From assembly GCA_949752735.1 (NCBI GenBank), contig OX457047.1, forward strand, positions 39,584,995 through 39,648,994: 64,000 nt of DNA. The letters run 5' to 3'. This DNA comes from Lumbricus terrestris. Lineage: Eukaryota > Annelida > Clitellata > Crassiclitellata > Lumbricidae. Made by a program: the position numbers and the translations under genes. A model generated the notes under the pieces. The model made no database searches. It saw nothing but the letters and a program-made list of their open reading frames with translations, and was not told the origin of the DNA. Shown piece after piece: positions 49,901 to 60,300 of this stretch (position 1 is the stretch's first letter; every line of letters begins with the position of its first letter).

Positions 49901-52408
49901 TCAGTTTTGTGAGTCCACCCAAAAACATGATGCAACAAAAAGTTTTAAAAAATTATTTTATTTGGTATATATTTGTTACTGAAATAGTAGGCTACTATTG
50001 AAAAATGCTATTAATACTAGTACCTCTATTAACAATTATGCTACACCACCACCACCACCACCACCACCACCACAGAAATACTGTTGACAATAACAATGTG
50101 TGCATGTTTGCTAGTCAAAGCAATGTTGAAGTGAGTTTTGAGTACAATGATTAATCTGTAAATTTAGATGAATTTCTTTTAATTTTCTTTTAATTTATTC
50201 CTGTTTTGTGTTGCTTGTAGCTGCTCGATGTCAGCGCGATAGTCTTGGCCAATCTGTGCTTATCGTACGCCGTGATGGGTGAAATGACAGAGGTGAGCTT
50301 TCATTCCTTGCTGGCATTCGTTGCTCGTAATGTCAAAAACTTTCAATCAATTAATCAATCCATCAGTTCAGAGAGCTTCGTCTTGATTGGTTGGCTCGTT
50401 GCTGTTTGGTGATATTGTGTAATAATAAGAAAGCTGATTGGCACAGCCCTCCTTTGTTCTCCAGGCTTGGGACTAGCACTATCAGGTTATGGGCCGTGGC
50501 AGATATTCATTTTCTAAGTAATTGCATCTTACTTGAGTACTTTCGTCTTTTCAATACTTGCATCTTCTAAATGCTTGACTTGGACCTTGTAATAATTTTC
50601 ATTTTACATCTTATAAGTTCATACATATTGTAAGTACTTTCATATTCTGGGTACTTGCATTGTTCAAGTACTTGCATCTGCTAAGCCCTTACAAAAGCGC
50701 ATAGCACTTGACTATTCAACGTATCTAAACAAGTTTGGTTATAAGATGCTGTGAGTCAAGAAGAGAAGACTCTCGTGGTAGAGTCGTTCCCGACTTAGTA
50801 CAACAACACCATGATCAAATAAGATGGTCTTCAAGCATTAGCGGGACAGAGAGGATGTAAGTGGTGTCGTAACCCAAAGGTTTTTTTAAAGAGCTTGCAT
50901 ATCCTGGTTCTATCAAATGCTGTCTTGTCTGCTTTCTTCTTCATGCACTGTAGGCTGAAGAACTGATGCGAAGAATTGAAAAAGAGGAAATGCAGCAGAC
51001 CTACGATCAACCGAAGAAGGAATCGCTTCATCAATGCATCGTCAATCTCGTCCTAGGGTGAAATGTTATATCGAGATGCAACTTATCTGCATCTAATTCT
51101 AACAGGAGATGTCTCTAATTTATAACTAGTGCTCAACTTTAGTGGGACAAAGTGTGCCGTTGACAGTGTCGAATGTACCGTTGACAGTGCCGAATGTGCC
51201 GTTGACAGTGCCGAATGTGCCGTTGACACTGCCGAATGTGCCGTTGACAGTGCCGAATGTGCCGTTGACACTGCCGAATGTGCTGTTGACACTGCGGAAT
51301 GTGCTATTGAATTGACTTGTTTGGATTGTGCGGTGCAGAACGAATATTTCAGAGCTTTCCTCAAGTCAACTGCATGCACAAAAGCACAAAATATCATTCT
51401 AATGCATGACATTTTACTTACTAGTCCAAGTATTGTTTGACCCTCTGATAAGGCCTGTGTTGCGACATTTCTGAACAGTTTAGGTGCAGGGCCAAGTTTT
51501 CTCCCCACTAGTCTGCATAGGGCATGGATAGTATCCATATCCCCCCAACATTAAATTGCATAGCATGTATGCTGTAGGACAATGTACTGTACGAAAGGAA
51601 ACTACGAGTTCGGCATACAGCGAATAATGGAGAGCATGCAGCCGTACAGCAGGAAGCTTGGACGAGAGACGTGGTACTACGTCAAACGCTGTTTCCTTTC
51701 GCTGATCGAATGCCTTGCAAAGCACATGATCGTAATCAAGGACGAGATTCTGCAGAGCTGCCTCTACTTCCTGGAAGACTGTGAACGTAAGTCCAGACAT
51801 GATACATTGTGTTTTGTAAAAGTGCAGAAACATACGTAAAACAAGTTTCTTTTGCCTATCTTTGATCTATTCCGCAAGCTGTCAGAAAACCAATTTTTTG
51901 GATTGGCTGAGCATTGTCACATGGAAAGTAGCTCTTGTGGGTATCTCTTGAGATAGGTGCCATATATAATTAATTATATATCTATATAAACAGCAATTTT
52001 ATGTAGGTCCTAAACATGCTGCACATTATAATAAGAATGTTTTGCGTACATGCGTGATGTGTTGCGCTGGTCTAGTATGGGATTGCTGCTCTGGTTTCAC
52101 GCTGCATCCTTAGTTGCACTTCATCTGATCTACATGATCTCTGTCGCCCAGTCTCTGACGTTGAAGCGTGAATATCAACTATCATAATATCAACTATCAT
52201 AATATCAACTACCTATCATAATATCAACTATCATAATATCAACTATCACAGTCCTATTGCATTGTTCACTTTAGTTCATGGATTCCGCGTCACAACCGTA
52301 CAGCAGACGCCTGCAGTAGGAGCCGAGGAGGATCCTATGGAAGCAGCCAGTCAGACAGTCGCCTGTGAAGCCCGCATCCTCAAAGCTCTGTTGCTCCAGT
52401 TGAAGTAA
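40205..52408 (+). CDS. TTC30: IFT70/TTC30, intraflagellar transport TPR protein, complete
   Basis: Coding exons: 40205-40252, 41177-41242, 41718-41927, 42238-42294, 42933-43001, 44228-44399, 45049-45177, 45650-45852, 46622-46684, 47340-47459, 48079-48155, 49145-49355, 50221-50292, 50954-51057, 51578-51786, 52275-52408. Total 1944 nt, 647 aa (human TTC30A/B are 665). IFT70 is an IFT-B core subunit that wraps IFT52 and is needed to build cilia; it is also linked to tubulin glycylation/glutamylation (family knowledge). TPR sequence runs through most of the protein, e.g. [97 protein letters not shown]-like [30 protein letters not shown]. The C-terminus ends [13 protein letters not shown]. Introns 5 and 7 use GC donors (GCAAAA, GCAAGC). 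In vertebrates the orthologues are single-exon, so the 15 introns here are notable. Confidence 0.95.
40440..40845 (+). mobile_element. tRNA-derived SINE (family 1), split by a MITE
   Basis: The left part (40440-40598) has GGTTGCAGGTTCGAATTCAC and GTCGGGAGCGCCTCTGAG. The right part (40816-40845) resumes with CCTCTGAGTAGTGAGCTTGA. The head is truncated. IFT70 intron 1. Confidence 0.82.
40599..40815. mobile_element. Short hAT-like element, family CAAGGC, 217 bp
   Basis: Terminal inverted repeats CAAGGCCGTAGCCAGG and (inverted right end) CAAGGCCGTAGCTAGG. Perfect 8-bp duplication CCTCTGAG at 40591-40598 and 40816-40823. The interior carries GGGGGGTGTT at both ends. Inserted into the SINE tail. 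Confidence 0.92.
44525..44765. repeat. (TA)n microsatellites
   Basis: TA runs at 44580-44617, 44667-44685 and 44725-44750, in IFT70 intron 6. Confidence 0.92.
45240..45475. repeat. Degenerate (GAT)n tract
   Basis: GAT/GAC/GGT variants in IFT70 intron 7, starting about 60 bp after the GC donor. Conceptual Asp/Met/Val frames across it are not coding. Confidence 0.92.
45926..46380. repeat. Degenerate ATTCTGAAATG minisatellite
   Basis: About 40 drifting copies of an 11-12 bp unit (ATTCTGAAATG / ATTTATTCTGA), about 450 bp, filling most of IFT70 intron 8. Confidence 0.92.
46825..46970. repeat. (GT)n/(GTAT)n microsatellite
   Basis: GT-rich run that ends directly at a LINE 3' terminus. Confidence 0.93.
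46971..47070 (+). mobile_element. Partner-LINE 3' terminus
   Basis: Encodes [15 protein letters not shown] then TAG, followed by GAAGAGGTGCAATAG and an AATAAATGAAATAAA tail. 5' truncated. Confidence 0.75.
47190..47312 (+). mobile_element. Partner-LINE 3' terminus, best short copy
   Basis: Encodes [18 protein letters not shown] then TAG. The 3'UTR reads TTTTCTTGAAGAGGCGCTAT and ATAAATACTTG with (AATG)n. The block GTCGGGAGCGCCTCTGAGTA is the same as in the SINE family 1 tail. It ends about 25 bp before IFT70 exon 10. Confidence 0.85.
47888..47963. repeat. 27-bp inverted repeat, two mismatches, 22-nt loop
   Basis: Arms 47888-47914 (ACATACACTCTTACACATGT..) and 47937-47963 are reverse complements at 25 of 27 positions. 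IFT70 intron 10. Confidence 0.9.
48375..48560 (+). repeat. Dispersed repeat family B, long copy
   Basis: ATCTCGAGACTTCTACAGCG, then AGCCAAGTCGCGGGAACCAG and CTTATTCACAGGC, and a body with GGTCAAGTCCGGAGAGTCAG and AAGGTGGGTGATGTTTAG. It is collinear with 4970-5240. Confidence 0.62.
48640..48852 (+). pseudogene. Non-LTR retrotransposon ORF2 C-terminal fragment
   Basis: The frame carries [40 protein letters not shown] and REELRAEET, the C-terminal region of RTE/Jockey-like LINE ORF2 proteins, which is normally preceded by YGSE/YGAE. It is 5' truncated and stops at 48850. IFT70 intron 11. Confidence 0.8.
49372..49735. repeat. (GT)n then (GTAT)n microsatellite
   Basis: A GT-rich run (49372-49440) is followed by about 47 nearly perfect GTAT units (49514-49704). 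It starts about 20 nt after the IFT70 exon 12 donor. Long YIHT/MYVC frames on both strands are artefacts. Confidence 0.98.
50395..50500 (+). repeat. Repeat family 3, fragment
   Basis: Contains CAGCCCTCCTTTGTTCTCCA, then GGCTTGGGACTAGCACT, aligning to 27700-27750. IFT70 intron 13. Confidence 0.45.
51140..51312. repeat. 21-bp minisatellite, about 8 copies
   Basis: Unit GTGCCGTTGACAGTGCCGAA T, with G/C and T/C variants arranged in partly alternating order (ACAGTG vs ACACTG). Because 21 is a multiple of 3, both strands stay open (AVDSAEC / STAHSAV). IFT70 intron 14. Confidence 0.95.
52170..52255. repeat. 15-bp tandem repeat
   Basis: About 5.5 copies of AATATCAACTATCAT, ending roughly 20 nt before the acceptor of the last IFT70 exon. 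Confidence 0.92.
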
Positions 52409-52554
52409 CATTTCCACTTTTCCAGAGGTTGTAAGATGTAAATACGATTGCCAAGACGTCTTTCGAACTCTAGAGTTGCCTTTTTGTAGATTCCGTACAA
52501 CTTGATACCGGTTTATAATTATACCAGAAATGGATAACTGTTTGGATGTCATTT

Positions 52555-52757
52555 GATTTCAACCATTATACAAGTTCTATTTTAACTGTTTAAATGCCAC
52601 TGATTTCAACAGCGTACACACAAAATATTCTAACTATTTACATGTAAACAACACCGAGATCAACCACATACATACATACACATTACACACACACATTCTA
52701 ACTGTTTAAATACCACTGATTGCATGTAAATAAAAAAACTATTCTAACTATTTAAAC
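52555..52757. repeat. About 50-bp tandem repeat, left part (split by a transposon)
   Basis: Units of the form TATTCTAACTATTTAAACAC, then CACTGATTTCAACAACATAC. The same units resume at 55613-55765, so one array was split by the hAT insertion at 52758. Confidence 0.85.
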
Positions 52758-53886
52758 CAGGGGTTCTCAACCGGTGTGTCGCGACACACTGGTGTGTCGC
52801 GACTTGACCGGCGGTGTGTCGCGTAAAAGTGGTGTGTCGCTGGTGTGTCGCGAAGAATTGGGTGTGTCGCGAAATAATAATAATGATAATAAATTATCTT
52901 CGTTTCTTTTCCAAACTGACACAACGCAGTAGACCTATGATTACATGAAATAATCCTAAATAACATCAGTCTACTAAATTCTCACAGCACACATCCGTTG
53001 TTCTTGCATTATACACTGGTTTACTTTACCTACAGGTAATTTAGAAGTTTAGCGGATGACTGCAATGAGAATTTGTTGCGCTATATTTATCTATCTATTT
53101 TAGCGCGGTCTGAGGTAGTTATGACGTTTATGTTCAACGGATATGACATAGGGCCTATGTAAACACGTTTGTTCTGGCATTTTTCAAAGAACAAAAAAGC
53201 AAAAGAGCTGCGCCGTTTGGAGATGATTCGTGGTTGGCAAAACTTGGCTGCCTTTCGGGCGTATTTTCGAAATTGAATTAAACCGCAGCCTCCAAGGGGC
53301 TGGCATGGATATATTCGCAGCCAGTGACCAAATTGAAGCAATTAAATTGAAGGTAGCCCTTTGGAAGAATCGTGTGCTATCCAGTGATGTCAGTGCATGT
53401 CACAGATTTCCCTAATCTGAAAACTGCTCTATCAGAAGCCACAGATAGTGACGAAGCAGACGATAAGCTGGCAGACACTTGCACTTGCTGTGGAACATTT
53501 TGATATTCTGTCATTGAATTTCAGAGGATACTTTTCATCCTCTTAAGATGCTGATATTAAGAAGACAAGGTGGATGTTGAACCCATTCCTCAGATAAAAC
53601 ATCAATGGAGCAGAATTGAACAACAATGAACAGGAAACACTAAGTCTTGTTGAGCTGAAATGTGATTCCAGATTGAAGGACATGTATAAGCAATTATCAA
53701 GAACTGAGTTCTGGGCAAAGACGTACAAGGAAGAACATTACAAATCACTTGCAAGCAAAGCTATCAAGGAGCTGGTTTCCTTTCATAGCTCCTGCTTATA
53801 TTAACAAGGCTTTTCTCAGATGATCAACATAAAGAACAAGAATCGGAACAAACTTTTCAGAGTTGCCCTCTCAGCCTGCTTACGAC

Positions 53887-55196
53887 CAGGCCCGCCGAGA
53901 GGGGGGGGCAGGGGGGCAAATGCCCAGGGGCCCGGCGACTTTTAGGGGCCCGGAGGGGGCCCGGGCAATAGTGATTAAAATATGTTTCATTATGTTGATT
54001 ACGGGCGCGGGCCCTACCTATATATGCTAATCACTTATATTAGCTTATAGTCTGTGATTTATGTTGTTTTAATAATATAGCCTAATAGGCTATAACTGTT
54101 GCATAACTACAACTTTTGAATTTCAAGCAACTGTCCATTAGCCTACCTTGGGGCCTACTAATTATCAGTGTTTTGCCCAAAAAAACGCTCACATTTGTCT
54201 CAGAACGCTCTTCTGCTAAGTTATGCGTTGTCAGATTTCAATCATATAATAAGTGAACAACTCTAAAATAATGATAAATTTCTCTCGCAACGATGGAATA
54301 TCTTATAAACACAAACCTGGAGAACAAAAACGAAAAGTAAAAGCTAATAAGTTTGAAAAGGCAAAAGTTGGTAAGCTTAGGCCTACTATATGAATTCAGA
54401 ATCTCAAAAGAAGGCAATCACAGCCCGTCATTTGGCCTATAGGACCTATTCATATATCGGTTGATTCTAGTGAATTAAACGTGCATGCATGATGATCGTA
54501 TAACTGATGGATGAAAATGAAGTTTGTGGTGCTAGTATCTTAATTCCAAAGGAAGACTTTATAAATAAGAATTATGAAAATGCTGAAATTATAGAAACTG
54601 TCAAAAGGCTCTGTTTTGATGTTGGCACTCTGCCGCCAGGGCCTGCGTTTAGGCCTATACAAAACGATTGAGACGACATAAGCTGCTATTATTATATCAA
54701 TTAAGCTTATAAGAAACGGTTCTCCAAGACATTCGGATAATTTTCCAGGCGATGAAGAAAGAGCATTTCCGAAGCAGTGGCGGTGCTAGGGGGGGGGGAC
54801 TATGGGGCTAAGCCCCCTAAAAGGCCATCCAGTTTCCCCCATGCAAAAATAAAATTTTTGGACGATTTACCCCCTTTAGCCCCCCAAAACTGAAATCCTG
54901 GCGCCGCCACTGTTCCGAAGTGCATTTCTTAGGTTCGCAGACAAGATGGAGAACTACCAGGATATTTTAAACGACTTTGCTGCAGCTAAATCCAGAAGGG
55001 TTGCTTGCTGATTACCATCATTTGAAAATAAAAATTCTTACCATGCATTGAAGTCATAAATGTAGGCCTAAGCATTAGCGTACATTCAAACTCACTTTAT
55101 TGTTATTTTCATATAAATTTGCTCAAAAAGCCTAGAGATAGTTTGGGGCCCGTGACTGCTCAACCCAGGGGCCCGGAATTTCTGTCGGCGGGCCTG
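53887..55196. mobile_element. Nested hAT element (level 2), 1310 bp
   Basis: TIRs CAGGCCCGCCGAGAG and (inverted right end) CAGGCCCGCCGACAG. Perfect 8-bp duplication CTTACGAC at 53879-53886 and 55197-55204. CCAGGGGCCCGG occurs just inside both ends. No convincing transposase. It lies within the transposase remnant of the level 1 element. Confidence 0.95.
54775..54912. mobile_element. Nested hAT MITE (level 3), 138 bp
   Basis: TIRs CAGTGGCGGTGCTAGG and (inverted right end) CAGTGGCGGCGCCAGG. Perfect 8-bp duplication TTCCGAAG at 54767-54774 and 54913-54920. The interior is a GGGGCTAAGCCCCC / TTTAGCCCCCC foldback. Confidence 0.95.
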
Positions 55197-55612
55197 CTTA
55201 CGACTTGCACTTACAAAAACTGTGGAACCGCGTTTTAATATGATCCAAAGAAAAATCCAAGAATAAAGATCCCATTAACTGTTAGGACTACAATGTCCTA
55301 GTAATTAGGTGGCTAAATTGACGATGAGTTGTAGAAACGACTGTAGAAACGACTATTGATCAGAAGAATAATTTAGAATCTTAGAATCATGAAAATTGGA
55401 AAGAAATTCAATATAATTATTTTCAATTTTTAAAAATGTCGGCAGTTTAGCATTTTAGAAGGATAAATAAGTTTGAGAGCAAATTTGAAATAAATAGACA
55501 TTTTTAACTTTGACACTTTTTATATTTTTACGTATGACGATTGAATGGTGTGTCGCCAAATTTGATAGAAAGTTTAAGTGTGTCGCGAGACGAAAAAGGT
55601 TGAGAACCCCTG

Positions 55613-55765
55613 ATTTAAACAACACTGATTTCAACAAGATACACAAAATATTCCATTTATTTAAACAGCACTGATTTCAACAACATACACAAAATATTCT
55701 AACTATTTAAACACCACTGAGAACAACCACATACACAAGTATTCTAACTGTTTAAATGGTAAATG
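55613..55765. repeat. About 50-bp tandem repeat, right part
   Basis: Continuation of the 52555-52757 array (AACACTGATTTCAACAAGAT, then ACACAAAATATTC units) after the hAT insertion. Confidence 0.85.
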
Positions 55766-57328
55766 TTTTCGACCTCATACATGATGCTTTACCCACTGCA
55801 GCAGTTTTTAGCAGCACGCGCCACGAACACAAATGTGGCAACTATATCCAGTGCTATCTATGTCCTTAAGTAAAAAATGTCCTTTTCCAACATCTTAATA
55901 GCTGACGTTGATGTACGTTTCGCAGCCACATCTCAGCTTTGATACACGACATGCACATGTTGCAATAGAAATACAAAACAGTTCATGGTTGCATTTAATA
56001 AGAAAAATTTTTTAATACTGCAGATATCACACAACTGGCCATTGGATTAAACTTGCCAAGTTAAATGAAAACGAAGATTTTAACCACGCATTGCAAAACA
56101 ATTTCTCTATATCGGATGTGACCTATGACCTTGTGTCGGTACAGTTATAATGGCCTTCCGTCTGGAAAAGCTATAATGCAAATAGGAACTAAAGCATCCA
56201 GAAAAAGAATTGACTTAATTACACATTCTTCTCTAGGTTTCAGCTGCAATTGTCTGTCCATTACACTGAACAAGAGGTCCATTTCATATGACAATATTTT
56301 TTATTGCTTCCTGCCTTCCTCCAAGCCCATGGGCTCACTAACAATCATTGTTCAGTCTATGCTAATCTTTCCCCATCTTTCCTGCTTTGCTGTCGGGAGC
56401 GCTTCCGAGTATAAATCTTCAAGGGGTGCCATAACAATGGCACATACATACATATATACATGACCATTGTCTGAAAAAAATTCAATACCAAAGACAATAT
56501 ATTTGCAGCAGACAAGTAGTGAAAGCAATAGAATCACACTTCAAAAGACAGCTCAAAGAAGTCTTCTTTGTCAAGAATCCATTTTACACTTGTGATAATT
56601 ACTGTCAAATATTATTACAAAAGCACGTTAGGAAAAAAGCCGAGTTTCCTCTATTTACATGCAGTGACGCTGTCAAAATGACGAGACATCATCGAAAGGC
56701 ACTAAGAAATTATTACGAAAAAAAGAAATTGCTCGAGCGTCGATTAATAGTCAACACAAAATTTAAGTTGTTCCAGTCCCAAGACACAGATCAGTGGGGA
56801 GGGCCCCACAGTGGCTGACTGGCTAGAGTCTGTAACAATGAGCATGGGCTCGAATCTCAACTCAGGTGGTTAATTGCTGTGCACGGACTTTGAGCAAGTC
56901 TTTCACTCACACAATTGCTTGTCACCATCATCGATATTCAGTCGCGTATGTCTGAGCTTCGGAAGGAGAGCAATTCAAAAGACAATTGCATTGTCTAGCA
57001 AGACAATTGCATTGTCTAGCATCATCTCCTGAGAGTAGTCAAAAAGTCGAGGCATAATGCTCGACATCAAAAACAACTTTTAATTAGAAAAAATATGAAA
57101 AACAAACTGTAGCACAGGATTTAGACGTAACAACCAAACGTATCAAATCCTGTCAGGTGGGTATGTATCTGCTCCATGCATTGATGATTGACATCAATCA
57201 CAGAAAATGTAGCAAAACGCACCCAAAAAATACTTTCTGGTTGGGCTGCAAACGTAATTTCTGCTCAAATCAGCACACAAGGGGTAACAAAAATTCCATT
57301 TCAATGAATATACAATTCCCATCTCTTG
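55766..57328. other. Convergent spacer, PWWP3 3'UTR side
   Basis: It holds the likely minus-strand PWWP3 3'UTR near 57328 and a SINE family 1 tail at 56390-56445 (TCGGGAGCGCTTCCGAGTAT). A degraded tRNA-like SINE lies at 56800-56960 (GAGCAAGTCTTTCACTCACA), and a 21-bp direct duplication at 56980-57020. An open frame at 56519-56818 (+) is Lys/Arg-rich with no recognised homology; see findings. Confidence 0.5.
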
Positions 57329-60300
57329 CTAGAGCATTTTGTTAGACAATAAAACGTCAAGGCCATTGTTCGCAAGAATTCGCTTTGTTCGGGCTCTTTG
57401 TTCGGCGCGATCTTCGTCCGTTGTGTTTGCAATCATGTCGTCGGTGAATACTGCCATCTCTTCGGGGGTGTAGTCAACACCGCGAGCGAATATTTCTTCT
57501 GCCTTGTCCAGGCTGACATCCCTCTGCAGATGAATTCCAAATATTGTTGCCTAGAAGAATTACCACCACCATTATTGCATATATATAAATATAATTTCAT
57601 TATAAATGTGTATATATAATATAATTTATATATATATATGTATAATTATATAATGTATATTGAAATATTGTATTGTATTTGACAATTATTGTTAAAGCAC
57701 TTCTCTCAGCAAAAGCTTTTCAGAAGTGCTCGAGGTGTGATAGACTGTGAGATAAAAAGTAGGATTTGAGGCAAGAGAAATGATCTTTGTAGTCACAGTG
57801 TTGTCAAATTGAAATTACTACTACTGATACTAAACACGGATTTTAAGCTTATCTCTTTCTATGCACAGGCTGCATCATAAGGCACGTTTCCCAACAACCT
57901 TATATTAATCTTCCTTATTTTCTGTTATAGACAGAACTGTTCTAATGTAATGTAATTGGTAATTTCCAGTGGCGTAGACAAGGGGTTTCGGGAGCTACGA
58001 AAAAGTTTTTTAAAAGGTTATTTATCCACTTAAATAAGAAAAAAACAATTGTTTGTAGTAACAATTGTTTTTCTTACTTTATTCCCTTTGTTACTTTATT
58101 CCTTTTTTACTTCCTGTAATACTGTTGGGTTGGTGTCAGGAAGGGCATCCAGCCAGGCCATAAAACCTCCCAAACCCTCTCATCATAAATTCCTGGCTAC
58201 ACCACTGATAATTTCTATAGTGCCACTCACAGCCAAAGCCATACAGTACCATTCCCAGTGTGTGAGAACCCCAAGAGAAAAAATAGGTCTTAACTCTCAA
58301 GAGGAGAGAGATGTAGATACCGATCCAGGAAGAAGGGTCCCATGCAGAAGGGTTCCATGCAGAGTGGAGAAAGGGAATTCCATAACGAGGACCCGGTGAT
58401 GGTAAAAGTTTCGAGCAATATGCACTGGGTTGCCGTGGGCTGATCCATGCGATTCAATAAAAGATGAATATATGTTTAACTGGTCCACCGTTCAGTTTAT
58501 TGTGAAACCTCTCACAAATTTAAAATTGACGATATTTAAACAGAGATGAGAGAAAAGATTATTCCTACCTCAGGAAACCAAACATCTGTAAGATAATAGA
58601 TATCGTCGACTTGCTTTGGCCGGTTTTTCATTGTGCAGAGAAGCCTTTGTAGGAATTTCGTAAGTTCGGCAATCTTAATAAAATAATAAAGCATCTTATT
58701 CACATTTTCAGTTCTAAAGACAAAACAGAAAGTTTTAATAAATTCATAACAGACCAACGTTACAGCAAATTGTTATATGTCCCAAGATATTCGAAACTTA
58801 GCAGTTTTTATTTTCCTGTTTAATTCTTTTTATCTTGGATACACACTCAGATATTAATTACTGATATTCTCAATAAATGATATGCCTTCTTTCTTCCACC
58901 ATTCATTTCTATCGCAAACATATTCTGATGGATCAACTGGAAAGATATGCCTTCCTTCGGTTGTCGGACATGCACAGTGAAGGGCTTACATTATCCGCTC
59001 CCCAACAAAATCCCTGGCAACTGTTCGGGGGATAATGTGCGTTTACACCTTACTTCACATATACGTATCACCTAAACTTGCTCACTACTATTCTAATAGA
59101 AGCCCAAAGTAATTGCAACCCAGTCATTTCAACCCAAAGTCATGTCAAAGCCATAGTGTTACCTGTACTTGGGAAATCTGCCTCCCCCTTGTTAGTGCTC
59201 ACAATCCTCTCTTGCATGCATTGCCTGAATTTTCCCATATTCCAACATAAATCACTCCTTGAATCACCTCCTCCTTCACCGTCTCGTCTTACCACCAACA
59301 GTGTACAATGGCCAGCATACTCATTACAGTTGGAGCAGAAGCATCTAAACTTACGTGTAATTCATTCTCTATTGGACCAAAACCGAGAATCTTGAGCGCC
59401 CGATCCTCAGCACGAGTCTTTCCTCGTTTATGAAACCTCGAATGGTACGTCGACTTCGTTTCTTCCAGCAGAACGTCTCTGAGATGCGCCTGATTTTCAA
59501 AATCAACATCTCCAAATCTAGTAATATGAAACTAATTTGAAATCAAACTACTTCAATTACAAGATTCACGAGAGCTGGTCGTTTTCTGTACCATGACTGA
59601 AAAATACATCAATATCACAAAGGAAGAACCTCTCATCAACTCAAATGATCCAAGGTCCATTGAGAATATGAAATAACATGAAGGCAATTTAACAATCGAA
59701 CAGCTTGTTAAATCACTACTCATGACATGGACACACGACACTACTAGAAATTCAAAATTATATTATTTATTGCTCCCAAAGTATTACAAACATAGTGTTA
59801 AACACGTGTTGAGTATCATGACGTTACCTCATTCGGTAATGACATTTGGGGTACAGTTTGGGGAGCCATAGGCACTCCAAAAGGGACCAAGTCCTGCTTA
59901 ATAGGGGCCCATTTGCATATTTATAGAGTTTCATAAGATGACGGAGAATTATATAAGGGAAAACAATGTTATGAAAGATTAACTAGTTATGCACAGACAT
60001 TCAACTGAAGAACATTTAGCAAAACTTCAGCTGAAGAGTTTCAGTAAACATATTTAAAAGTATTCGCTAAGTACTTACCTCTACTTTTTCGGAATTTTTT
60101 ATTAAGTCTACCAGTTCCTGTTCTTGCCTTTGTCGCTCCGTAATCCTAAACAAACAGCAACGTAACCCCATTGGTCATTTATATAGCATAACCTTATATG
60201 CAAAATCTGTAACGAATACCATTTGGTGGCTCTAAATAGATTCCACAAAATATAATACAGCAAGATAGAGCAACTATTCTCATTTTGAACACGAACACAA

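Larger units (their letters stand above)
53263..55260 (+). pseudogene. hAT (Charlie/SCAND3-ZBED5-like) transposase remnant
   Basis: Broken frames retain the C-terminal half: LNRSLQGAGMDIFAASDQIE followed by KLKVALWKN, then LVELKCDSRLKDMYKQL and TEFWAKTYKEEHYKSLASKA. The last is the hAT core before the dimerisation region, which continues FSQMINIKNKNRNKLFRVAL across a frameshift. Several stops and frameshifts are present. The final segment is cut at 53886 by the nested element and resumes at about 55205. The N-terminal DNA-binding and catalytic half is missing. Confidence 0.85.
52758..55612 (+). mobile_element. hAT transposon (level 1 of a three-level nest), 2855 bp
   Basis: Perfect 15-bp terminal inverted repeats CAGGGGTTCTCAACC. 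Perfect 8-bp target duplication ATTTAAAC at 52750-52757 and 55613-55620. Subterminal GGTGTGTCGCG motifs repeat at both ends. The TIR sequence resembles Charlie-type hAT ends. It carries transposase remnants and a second hAT element (53887-55196) that itself holds a third (54775-54912). Confidence 0.95.

Noticed and set aside
51083..51538. STAHSAV repeat protein, or a CRISPR-like array
   Set aside because: A 21-bp tandem minisatellite with no unique spacers between units; intronic in IFT70.
58975..59035. MITE with ACATTATCC arms
   Set aside because: Only about 9-10 bp of inverted match and no target duplication; may be chance.
59489..59512. Longer PWWP3 exon starting at the upstream TAG acceptor (RFGDVDFENQ frame)
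   Set aside because: It would require a two-nucleotide carry-over, but the preceding exon ends in phase 0; the acceptor AAATCAG at 59490 joins in frame and matches the family (KVEAHLR).
59850..59945. Possible element containing GGGGTACAGTTTGGGGAGCC
   Set aside because: GC-rich island with no terminal repeats, duplication or second copy in the window.
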